Of a stretch of DNA of 9,781 bases, positions 1 to 5,733 are shown in pieces. How positions within the stretch are numbered: position 1 is the stretch's first letter; each line of letters begins with the position of its first letter. A program made the position numbers and the translations under genes. This DNA is from Calditrichota bacterium (GTDB taxonomy: Bacteria; Zixibacteria; MSB-5A5; GN15; FEB-12), in NCBI GenBank assembly GCA_008501655.1, contig QQUK01000229.1, positions 1-9,781 of the forward strand, in the 5' to 3' direction. The notes beneath the pieces were generated by a model, which made no database searches, had not been told where the DNA came from, and saw only the letters and a program-made list of their open reading frames with translations.

Positions 1-980
1 ATAATGGATTAGCTTTTGAGCATCCCTTGTTCGAAGGGGCCAATATTGTGTTTTACCATGATTACATCACCGGTAATAATAATCAAAATATTAATCCTCC
101 AAATACTGATCATGGAACTTTTGTTACAGGTCTTATTCTGTTAACTGCACCGGAGTGTACCATTATGCCAATTCGTGCTTTTGATGAAAATGGTATCTCT
201 GACCAGTTTACTCTGACTAAATCTATTAACTGGGCAATAAATCACGGTGCTGATATTATCAATCTGAGTTTTGGGACATCGATTCTTGATGAACCATTAA
301 TGGAAGCATTTGAAGATGCTCACGATAATGGAATCATAATGGTAGCGGCGTCGGGTAATGATTCAAGCAACGTACCGTTGTACCCTGCATCACTTGACCA
401 TGTTATTGCTGTCGGATCTGTGAATGCTCATGATTCAGTATCGGTCTTCTCAAACTATGGTGCTCATCTTGACCTCGTTTCACCTGGAGAAAGTGTTTAT
501 TCTGCTTTATCCGGTGAATACGAATGGGGAACCTGGAGTGGAACATCCTTTGCTGCTCCTTTTGTTACCGGAACTATAGCACTGATGCAAGAGTTGAATG
601 ATAGTTACTCTCATGAAGAGATTAGCGATCATTTAAGAAATACTACAACAACAAATCTTATCTGGGGTAATATTACAACTCCTGATTTGTATTATGGATA
701 TGGTATTCTGAATGCATTTGAAGCTGTAGTACAATTGACTCTGGGAGATTTTGATGTATCCGGTCAAAGAAATATAAAAGATTTAAGTACGATGATAGAT
801 ATTGCAACAAATGCTGGAGTTCCTGATGGTGTTGTTCCTCAAGGTCGCTATGATTACAATATAAAAATGAGACAGGCTGATGTGAATTGTGATGGAATAA
901 TAGATATGCAGGATGTGAGTTATATGAGTGATTATATTTTCATTCATGTTATGCCGTTCTCTCCCTGCTTTAACAGATAG
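1..980 (+). CDS. Subtilase (S8) with C-terminal dockerin-like repeats, 5' end outside the window
   Basis: This is the 3' part of a secreted-type serine peptidase; the reading frame is open to the left edge, so the TTG at 27 is not the real start. The first complete codons read Asn-Gly-Leu-Ala, and the two bases before them (AT) would complete a GAT codon, so the catalytic Asp of a D-N-G motif probably straddles the edge (inference). The catalytic His is in DHGTFVTG (codon 111-113), the oxyanion Asn in AASGND (357-359) and the nucleophile Ser in GTSFAAPF (546-548), so the triad looks intact. After the S8 domain, from about 745, two repeats resemble dockerin type I calcium loops: DFDVSG with a later Asp, and DVNCDGIIDMQD. 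The protein ends without a sorting domain like that of its neighbour. Dockerin-like tails outside cellulosomes often mediate attachment to a cohesin partner; no cohesin is visible here. The substrate is unknown. Confidence 0.9.
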   Translation, partial: NGLAFEHPLFEGANIVFYHDYITGNNNQNINPPNTDHGTFVTGLILLTAPECTIMPIRAFDENGISDQFTLTKSINWAINHGADIINLSFGTSILDEPLMEAFEDAHDNGIIMVAASGNDSSNVPLYPASLDHVIAVGSVNAHDSVSVFSNYGAHLDLVSPGESVYSALSGEYEWGTWSGTSFAAPFVTGTIALMQELNDSYSHEEISDHLRNTTTTNLIWGNITTPDLYYGYGILNAFEAVVQLTLGDFDVSGQRNIKDLSTMIDIATNAGVPDGVVPQGRYDYNIKMRQADVNCDGIIDMQDVSYMSDYIFIHVMPFSPCFNR

Positions 981-1007
981 ACTGTTAGTTACCATTATAT
1001 AAAATTT

Positions 1008-1038
1008 AAGAGCCGGTTGTAGAACCGGCTCTTTTTTG
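1008..1038 (+). terminator. Rho-independent terminator of the dockerin subtilase
   Basis: A 10-bp perfect stem, AGAGCCGGTT (1009-1018) with AACCGGCTCT (1023-1032), closes a 4-nt loop and is followed by a run of T. It lies 28 bases after the stop codon and separates the two protease genes into different transcripts. Confidence 0.9.
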
Positions 1039-1135
1039 TTTAAACCACACTCACTTTCTATTGTTTTATAAAAAAAATATAAATTATCTTAATAATCATG
1101 TATTAAATTGTCTACATAAGTTCTCTTATTAGTAG

Positions 1136-1167
1136 TTTGTAATAACTGACAATAGATGCATTACAAA
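1136..1167. promoter_or_regulatory. Inverted repeat upstream of the second protease, possible operator
   Basis: TTTGTAAT (1136-1143) and ATTACAAA (1160-1167) form a perfect 8-bp inverted repeat with a 16-nt spacer, about 90 bases before the start codon at 1257. The half-sites are about two helical turns apart, as expected for a dimeric regulator. There is no T-run, so it is not a terminator. No convincing -35/-10 pair was found between 1038 and 1257. The function is unproven. Confidence 0.35.
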
Positions 1168-1246
1168 TTCCCTGTTCACGATTTAGTTGAAGGAGGTAGT
1201 AAAAAGTTACGCAACAAAATAGCTATGTACAATCACAAACATCCAT

Positions 1247-1252
1247 AGGAGG
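1247..1252 (+). promoter_or_regulatory. Shine-Dalgarno site of the sorting-domain protease
   Basis: AGGAGG lies 4 bases before the ATG at 1257, and the signal peptide starts at that ATG. This fixes the start, although an upstream AAGGAGGT at 1190-1197 also matches the anti-SD. Confidence 0.8.
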
Positions 1253-1256
1253 ATTC

Positions 1257-3413
1257 ATGAAAAAACTTCTCACAGCAATGATATTATTAGTTTTATTGGT
1301 TTCAACAGGTCTGTTTGCATCAGAAAATTTTAAAATAAGGGAAATGGGAATTAGTTCAGGACAACCTGAATTTATACCGGGGAAATTACTGGTAAAATAT
1401 AGAGATGGTGCAGTTAATCAAAAGCAGATCCAAAATATGGGCTGTTCAATAATATCTTCAGATTCCAAAGGTCGATATACAAAAATAGAAATTCCTTCGG
1501 ATAAAACTGTTGCAGAGATGGTAGCAGCGTATACTGCTGACCCGAATGTTGAATTTGCAGAACCGATTTACATATATAAAGCACTTATGGTACCAAACGA
1601 TCCATACTATAGCTACCAATGGCATATGCCAATGATTAATATGGAACAGGCGTGGGATCAAAACAGTGGTGCCGGTGCTGTTGTAGCAGTCTTAGATGCT
1701 GGTGTTGCATATGAAAATTATGATATATATGCTCAGGCTCCTGATTTAGCACAAACGAATTTTGTGCAGGGGTATGATTTTTATAATAACGATGCACACC
1801 CGAATGATGATAACGGTCATGGGACCCATGTTGCCGGAACAATCGCTCAATCGACAAACAATGCGTTAGGTGTCACGGGTATTGCTTATAACTGCAGCAT
1901 TATGCCTGTTAAAGTACTTGGTGCGGACGGTACCGGTGGAACTGATGTCATCGCCAACGGAATTTATTATGCGGTTGATAACGGTGCTGATGTCATTAAT
2001 ATGTCTTTGGGATCGAGGTATCCTTCAACTCTTTTGGAAGATGCTTGTATTTATGCTAAAAATAACGGTGTAACCGTTGTTTGTGCAGCTGGTAACTCGG
2101 GAAGAAATATTCTGGAATATCCGGCGGCATATCCGCAATGTATCTCAGTATCATCAGTCCGTTTAGATTCAACCCTTGCCGGATATTCAACTTATAACTC
2201 AGCAGTAGATATAACCGCTCCAGGCGGTGATGTAACAGTCGATCAGGATGGTGACGGATATATCGATGGTGTTTTGCAGCAGACACATGATGGATCGGAT
2301 TACCAGACTTTCAGTTATTATTTCTATCAGGGTACCTCAATGGCTTCACCGCATGTTGCCGGTGTCGCTGCATTATTGGTTTCAGCTTCTGGTGGAAGTT
2401 TAACACCGGATGAGATTCAGACAATTCTTCAGAATTCTGCTGTTGATCTTGGTGATGCCGGATGGGATATAGAATATGGATATGGGCTGCTTGATGCGAA
2501 CGCTGCATTGCAGATGCTTACTCCATCAAATGATCCACCTACTGCAAATTTCAGCGGAAATCCTGTTTCCGGTACGGTACCGTTGACCGTCAATTTCACT
2601 GATTTATCTACCAACAGTCCTACTTCATGGAGTTGGACCTTTGGTGATGGAGGAACCTCAACATTAGAAAACCCAAGTCATACATATAATAATGTAGGTA
2701 CATATTCCGTATCATTAACCGTAAGTAATGCTTATGGTTCCGACTCCAAAACAGTTACCGACTATATAACTGTCACTGATCAACCGGTTGGCGGTTTAAT
2801 GTATGTTGATGATATTGTTGTTACTACCATAAGAAACGGTAGAAATTATCTTGCCAGAGGCACAATTACGATCTACGATTCTGACAATCTTCCTCTTGCG
2901 AATGCAACGGTATATGCAACTGCAACCGGACCGACCGGTGGAAGTTTCAGTGGATTAACTGGTGCAGATGGAACGGTAACATTCAGCACAGCAAAAACAA
3001 AAACGGTTACATCAGAATGGTGTTTTGAAGTAACCGATGTTACACATACCTCCAATACATATGAACCATCGTTTAATAATGTCACCAAAGCTTGCGAAAG
3101 CGGCTATGTTTATAATGATGGTGAATTTGCTGAATTAAATGTATTACCTCAAACATTTAGTTTGGAACAGAATTATCCAAACCCGTTTAACCCAACAACC
3201 GAAATTGCATTTTCACTTCCTGAAGCATCTTCAGTAACCCTCGAAGTATTTAATATCAAGGGACAGAAGGTCGCAATCCTTGCTGACGGATGGTATGGCG
3301 CCGGGCACCATATTATCAATTTTGATGCAGGCATCCATTCATCAGGAGTATATCTGTATAGATTGGAAGCTGGTGAAAACAGTTTGATAAAAAAGATGAT
3401 ACTACTTAAGTAG
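1257..3413 (+). CDS. Secreted subtilase with PKD, Ig-like and type IX sorting domains
   Basis: A complete 718-residue secreted serine endopeptidase. Residues 1-21 are a signal peptide (two Lys, then a Leu/Val-rich core). Residues 38-110 resemble a fervidolysin-type propeptide (FIPGKLLVKYRDG). The S8 domain spans about 125-420: catalytic Asp147 (AVLDAGV), His188 (GHGTHVAGT), oxyanion Asn280 (AAGNSG) and Ser361 (GTSMASPHVAG). An EF-hand-like loop, DQDGDGYIDG (329-338), lies between Asn280 and Ser361 and probably binds calcium. A PKD domain (about 427-507, core WSWTFGDGG) and an Ig-like domain (about 515-610) follow. Residues 632-718 are a sorting domain (SLEQNYPNPFNPTTEI, then FNIKGQKV, then a GVYLYRLEAG strand and a short basic end) of the kind recognised by type IX secretion, so the mature enzyme is expected outside the cell or on its surface. 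It has its own terminator and is not an operon with its neighbours. The substrate is unknown; degradation of external protein is the likely role. Confidence 0.95.
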   Translation: MKKLLTAMILLVLLVSTGLFASENFKIREMGISSGQPEFIPGKLLVKYRDGAVNQKQIQNMGCSIISSDSKGRYTKIEIPSDKTVAEMVAAYTADPNVEFAEPIYIYKALMVPNDPYYSYQWHMPMINMEQAWDQNSGAGAVVAVLDAGVAYENYDIYAQAPDLAQTNFVQGYDFYNNDAHPNDDNGHGTHVAGTIAQSTNNALGVTGIAYNCSIMPVKVLGADGTGGTDVIANGIYYAVDNGADVINMSLGSRYPSTLLEDACIYAKNNGVTVVCAAGNSGRNILEYPAAYPQCISVSSVRLDSTLAGYSTYNSAVDITAPGGDVTVDQDGDGYIDGVLQQTHDGSDYQTFSYYFYQGTSMASPHVAGVAALLVSASGGSLTPDEIQTILQNSAVDLGDAGWDIEYGYGLLDANAALQMLTPSNDPPTANFSGNPVSGTVPLTVNFTDLSTNSPTSWSWTFGDGGTSTLENPSHTYNNVGTYSVSLTVSNAYGSDSKTVTDYITVTDQPVGGLMYVDDIVVTTIRNGRNYLARGTITIYDSDNLPLANATVYATATGPTGGSFSGLTGADGTVTFSTAKTKTVTSEWCFEVTDVTHTSNTYEPSFNNVTKACESGYVYNDGEFAELNVLPQTFSLEQNYPNPFNPTTEIAFSLPEASSVTLEVFNIKGQKVAILADGWYGAGHHIINFDAGIHSSGVYLYRLEAGENSLIKKMILLK

Positions 3414-3434
3414 TCATCCTTTGTTTTCTGACAG

Positions 3435-3467
3435 ACCGGAAATTTTAATTAATTTCCGGTTTTTTTA
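3435..3467 (+). terminator. Terminator of the sorting-domain protease
   Basis: A 10-bp stem, ACCGGAAATT (3435-3444) with AATTTCCGGT (3451-3460), has a 6-nt loop and then a run of T to 3467. It lies 21 bases after the stop codon. Confidence 0.9.
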
Positions 3468-3487
3468 ATTTTTATGAAATTAATCGC

Positions 3488-3515
3488 TTGACATATCCAT
3501 ATTATCTATTACATT
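3488..3515 (+). promoter_or_regulatory. Candidate sigma-70 type promoter for a short transcript
   Basis: A perfect -35 hexamer TTGACA (3488-3493) is followed after 16 bases by TACATT (3510-3515), 4 of 6 to the consensus -10. A perfect TATAAT also occurs at 3547-3552, but with a poor -35 (AAATTT at 17-bp spacing), so initiation could occur at either place. No coding region starts before the terminator at about 3660-3690. Confidence 0.4.
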
Positions 3516-3521
3516 CGGGTT

Positions 3522-3693
3522 TCAAATTTAACGAAGAAAGAATTTTTATAATATGATTTTTTGTATAGCAAACACATTAGCCCGACTTTCAGACGTAAAA
3601 GTCTGTAGAGGAGGAAGATATACCACATAACAGGGAAAACCCGTTTTTAATAGATATTAAAACCCCTGAGATGGTATTCTCAGGGGTTTTTTG
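3522..3693 (+). ncRNA. Putative small RNA between promoter-like site and strong terminator
   Basis: The stretch lies between a promoter-like site and a strong hairpin terminator and has no usable start codon. It contains a small hairpin, CAGAC (3590-3594) with GTCTG (3601-3605) and loop GTAAAA, then a single-stranded-looking GAGGAGGAAG (3608-3617) that resembles a ribosome site but has no NTG start within reach. The terminator closes it. It matches no riboswitch class I can recall, and no gene is placed for it to control as a leader. Boundaries are approximate. Confidence 0.35.
3660..3693 (+). terminator. Strong terminator of the putative small RNA
   Basis: AACCCCTGAG (3661-3670) pairs with CTCAGGGGTT (3679-3688) around an 8-nt loop, followed by T-rich sequence. 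It is too far from the upstream protease gene (about 250 bases), which already has its own terminator, so it implies a separate transcript. Confidence 0.8.
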
Positions 3694-4033
3694 TTTTTAA
3701 GTGATGAACTTGGAATAAAAGTAAAGGAAAAACCGATGATTTTGAAATTTAAAATTGATATGTCAGCGCAAGGGTATTCATGCTAAAAAGATTGTTTACT
3801 GATATTGAACGATTTGATTTTTGGTTTTATGAATGATTTGAGAATATAGTTTTACTAAGTAATATGTAAGGTATCAAACAATTCTTCGATTCAATTCATA
3901 AAAAAATTTCATTTCACCAAACATCAATAATAAAGAAAAGCATACCGCCTTCCAGCGGCATTCCTGGATATATCATCATTATCGATATTTATCTCAGGAT
4001 GTTCCGGACATGGTATCAACATAAGGCAGTATT
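3694..4033. other. AT-rich non-coding stretch before the tRNA-like pair
   Basis: No gene is supported here. The left two thirds are AT-rich. From about 3940 the sequence becomes richer in GC and holds short inverted repeats: CCGC with GCGG within 3940-3960, TCCAG with CTGGA just after, and the near-palindrome ATGTTCCGGACAT near 4000-4012. The promoter for the tRNA-like transcript should lie here, but I found no convincing sigma-70 pair and no sigma-54 site with correct GG/GC spacing. Confidence 0.4.
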
Positions 4034-4102
4034 TGTGAAGATGCGCCTCAAAACGCATGACAGGTAAATCCTTACGGATTTGGGTTCGATTCCCACTTCA
4101 CA
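4034..4102 (+). ncRNA. D-armless tRNA-like sequence with long variable arm (CAA-type anticodon loop)
   Basis: A perfect 7-bp acceptor-like stem pairs TGTGAAG (4034-4040) with CTTCACA (4096-4102). It is followed with no spacer by an anticodon-like hairpin, ATGCG (4041-4045) with CGCAT (4054-4058), whose 8-nt loop CCTCAAAA can present CAA. A long variable arm folds as AAATCC with GGATTT (4066-4071, 4076-4081). A T-arm has stem TGGG/CCCA and the canonical 7-nt loop TTCGATT (4085-4091). There is no D-arm at all, and no CCA follows: position 4103 starts the next tRNA-like element. The long variable arm and CAA loop resemble bacterial tRNA-Leu. It cannot be a standard elongator tRNA. It may be a stable tRNA mimic or a decayed tRNA. 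Confidence 0.55.
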
Positions 4103-4177
4103 TGTGATTAGCTCAGTTGGGTAGAGCAGTGAACTTAAAATTCACAGGTCGCAGGTTCAATTCCTGTGTCACAACCA
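4103..4177 (+). tRNA. tRNA-like sequence, UAA anticodon, 6-bp acceptor stem
   Basis: A near-complete cloverleaf. The acceptor stem is TGTGAT (4103-4108) with GTCACA (4168-4173), only 6 bp with a terminal G-U. Then TA, a D-arm (GCTC 4111-4114, loop AGTTGGGTA, GAGC 4124-4127), an anticodon arm (GTGAA 4129-4133, loop CTTAAAA, TTCAC 4141-4145), a 5-nt variable loop, a T-arm (GCAGG 4151-4155, loop TTCAATT, CCTGT 4163-4167), discriminator A4174 and an encoded CCA (4175-4177). The anticodon reads UAA, which in bacteria belongs to leucine tRNA, yet the variable loop is short whereas bacterial tRNA-Leu has a long one. The stem begins with U-A rather than G-C and lacks one pair, so acceptor plus T stem is 11 bp instead of 12. 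It probably is not a normal tRNA-Leu. Its place directly upstream of a slipin gene suggests a tRNA mimic. Confidence 0.65.
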
Positions 4178-4372
4178 CTTGTCTCGTGGTCCGAATACCT
4201 GAAGAAGACGGTTGCTGAATAATCGGGTCGATAGGGGGATGACCGTCATATCAAAAGCTATGCAGTGACCGGATACCGTGTTGATTCTGTAAAAATTTGT
4301 GGGGACGGGTTACAGGTTTTCACTTAAGGTTCACTCCGTTTTCGGTATGTAAGATTTTTTAGTGCCGTCTTT
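4178..4372 (+). ncRNA. Hairpin-rich leader between the tRNA-like pair and the slipin operon
   Basis: About 195 bases without a supported ORF but with several potential stems: GACGGT (4207-4212) with ACCGTC (4242-4247); an outer stem ATACCG (4273-4278) with CGGTAT (4343-4348) enclosing either CTGTAA (4287-4292) with TTACAG (4310-4315) or ACGG (4305-4308) with CCGT (4336-4339). The last two compete, so the region could switch between folds. A short T-run (4354-4359) follows the outer stem, but the stem is not next to it in typical terminator form. It could be the 3' part of a longer RNA with the tRNA-like domains, or the 5' leader of the slipin mRNA. I do not recognise a known family. Confidence 0.35.
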
Positions 4373-4385
4373 GGAAGGTAAAAAA

Positions 4386-4421
4386 ATGAAAAGAAGCCTT
4401 TTCAAGAGATTGAAAAGATAA
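4386..4421 (+). CDS. 11-residue basic mini-ORF, possible leader peptide
   Basis: ATG at 4386 opens MKRSLFKRLKR and stops at 4419-4421. GGAAGG (4373-4378) sits 7 bases upstream, a good ribosome site. Six of 11 residues are Lys or Arg. The stop lies 26 bases before the slipin start, so it may be a leader peptide whose translation affects the downstream gene, or a short membrane- or RNA-binding peptide. It is short enough to be chance; the ribosome site and the position are the support. Confidence 0.35.
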   Translation: MKRSLFKRLKR

Positions 4422-4437
4422 CCAATAATCCTCAAAA

Positions 4438-4443
4438 AGGAGG
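4438..4443 (+). promoter_or_regulatory. Shine-Dalgarno site of the slipin gene
   Basis: AGGAGG lies 4 bases before the ATG at 4448 and fixes the start of the slipin-like protein. Confidence 0.8.
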
Positions 4444-4447
4444 AATA

Positions 4448-5551
4448 ATGTTTGTAAGAAGAGTCAAAGTACGGCAGTATGAAAAAGGCCTCCTTTTTCA
4501 TGACAAGGTATTGACGAAAGTTTTGAATGAAGGTGTATTCTGGATCTGGGGCAGGTTGTTTTCAGTCCGTGTTCAGAAGTACAGCACTGTTACAGCACGG
4601 ATTAATCATCCGGAAATTGAAACAATGATAAAGTCCGGACTTTTGAATCAATACACCGAAACTGTTAAACTGCAGGATGCTCAGATAGCACTTGTCTGGA
4701 TTGATGGTATTTTAACCGATGTCCTGAGATCGGGTACACACGCCTACTGGAATGAGTTCCATGAAGTGCGTATTGAAGTTCTCGATATCACAAAAGATGA
4801 AATTGTTCATCCGAAGATTTCGTCCATTGTGCAGGAACTCACATTTCTTGAATTGGTGTATGTCTATAATGTTCAGGAAGGTACCGAAGGTGTCCTTTTG
4901 GTTGATGGTAAGATTCACAAGATTCTTACACCGGGTCAGCATCTCTTCTGGAAGTCCTGCGGTGAGCAAAGACTTTTGATAGTAGATAAGAGAGAGCAGA
5001 CTTTGGAAATCTGCGGTCAGGAACTTTTGACACTCGATAAAGTGACATTGCGTATTAACGCTTTGATAACGTTGAAAGTCAAAGATACACTCCGGGCTGT
5101 CAGTCGTTCCGAAGATTACCTGCAGTCTCTCTACAAGGAAGCTCAGCTTATTGTACGGGAAGTTATCGGTCAGCAGGAACTTGAGAGCCTGTTGACGGAA
5201 AAAGAGAAGATCTCCGGGCAATTGAATCAATTGCTTGTTGAATCTACAACGGAATCCGGTATTGATATAAAATCTTTGAAAATCAAAGATATTATCCTTC
5301 CGGGTGACATGAGAGAATTGATGAACAAAGTTGTTGAAGCTCGTAAAACCTCCGAGGCTAACTTGATTATCCGCAGAGAGGAAACAGCTTCCCTCCGTTC
5401 CCAATTGAACTCTGCTAAGATTCTGGAATCTTCTCCGGTACTGATGAAGCTCAGAGAGCTTGAGGTACTCGAAAGAATCGCCGGAAGTTCCGAACTGAAA
5501 GTAATTTTGGGCAGTGAAGGACTGAAGGACAAAATAATGAAACTTATTTAA
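4448..5551 (+). CDS. Slipin/SPFH (band 7) family protein without a membrane anchor
   Basis: A 367-residue protein resembling the bacterial slipin family, in which the SPFH domain assembles scaffolds. Unlike stomatin-type slipins it has no N-terminal hydrophobic hairpin and no signal peptide, so it is probably cytoplasmic or peripheral. The N-terminal half holds three copies of a 24-residue motif at 11-34, 78-101 and 145-168, exactly 67 residues apart, each with a hydrophobic strand, Asp-Gly or similar, a Val/Ile-Leu-x-x-Gly turn and a closing Trp. The SPFH core is about 175-290 (IVDKREQTLEICGQE, then LIVREVIGQQELESLL), and 290-345 is a helical, charged, coiled-coil-like segment (VVEARKTSEANLIIRREE). 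Two tRNA-like sequences, a structured leader and a mini-ORF precede it; a 42-codon ORF follows after 16 bases. From memory, this slipin subtype recurs beside RNA-repair genes and tRNA-like RNAs, suggesting a role in RNA stress; nothing here proves it. Confidence 0.75.
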   Translation: MFVRRVKVRQYEKGLLFHDKVLTKVLNEGVFWIWGRLFSVRVQKYSTVTARINHPEIETMIKSGLLNQYTETVKLQDAQIALVWIDGILTDVLRSGTHAYWNEFHEVRIEVLDITKDEIVHPKISSIVQELTFLELVYVYNVQEGTEGVLLVDGKIHKILTPGQHLFWKSCGEQRLLIVDKREQTLEICGQELLTLDKVTLRINALITLKVKDTLRAVSRSEDYLQSLYKEAQLIVREVIGQQELESLLTEKEKISGQLNQLLVESTTESGIDIKSLKIKDIILPGDMRELMNKVVEARKTSEANLIIRREETASLRSQLNSAKILESSPVLMKLRELEVLERIAGSSELKVILGSEGLKDKIMKLI

Positions 5552-5567
5552 TGAATTGGAGAACTAA

Positions 5568-5696
5568 ATGTTCTGGATATATGAAGTTTTAAACGGGAAA
5601 GAAAGCCGCGTTGAAAGTGAATTCCGTTCAAGTCAGTTTGATTTGGAATGGAGTCGGCTTGAACAATGGTATTTTGACCAGCATGTATTAAGGTAA
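5568..5696 (+). CDS. Small hypothetical protein (42 residues) downstream of slipin
   Basis: ATG at 5568 follows GGAG (5558-5561) by 6 bases and lies 16 bases after the slipin stop; the ORF ends at 5694-5696, immediately before the terminator hairpin. The product starts MFWIYEVLNGKESRVESEF and is rich in Trp, Tyr, Phe and Glu, with no membrane segment or cysteine. The fit between slipin stop, ribosome site and terminator makes it likely to be a real second gene of the operon. I do not recognise the family. A helper or partner of the slipin scaffold is a guess from position alone. Confidence 0.6.
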   Translation: MFWIYEVLNGKESRVESEFRSSQFDLEWSRLEQWYFDQHVLR

Positions 5697-5728
5697 AAAA
5701 AAGGAGTCTGCTATAGCGGACTCCTTTT
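5697..5728. terminator. Bidirectional terminator shared by the slipin operon and ettA
   Basis: AAGGAGTCTGC (5701-5711) pairs with GCGGACTCCTT (5716-5726), with one G-U pair and a TATA loop. An A-run precedes it (5695-5702) and a short T-run follows (5725-5728), so it can stop transcripts from both sides. The longer U-tract arises on the minus strand, favouring ettA. It sits directly between the stop codons of the two convergent genes. Confidence 0.9.
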
Positions 5729-5733
5729 CCCGT

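Noticed and set aside
1190..1211. Perfect AAGGAGGT that could serve an earlier start of the second protease
   Set aside because: The only in-frame candidates within reach are GTT or ACG, and the signal peptide starts at 1257 with its own AGGAGG.
1225..1248. 7-codon ORF (MYNHKHP) overlapping the ribosome site of the second protease
   Set aside because: It has no ribosome site at a usable distance and is short enough to be chance.
3736..3786. 16-codon ORF after AAAGGA
   Set aside because: Short, AT-rich, with a weak ribosome site, and no neighbour suggests a role.
4005..4030. Sigma-54 type promoter before the tRNA-like pair, as known for rtcBA operons
   Set aside because: The nearest GG and GC are 12 bases apart instead of 10 and the flanking consensus is absent.
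4320..4340. Third tRNA T-arm (AGGTTCACTCC)
   Set aside because: The stem allows only two pairs with a wrong loop size, and no acceptor or anticodon arm surrounds it.
4712..5404. 230-codon open frame on the minus strand
   Set aside because: It lies wholly inside the slipin gene in antisense, has no ribosome site and no recognisable domain.
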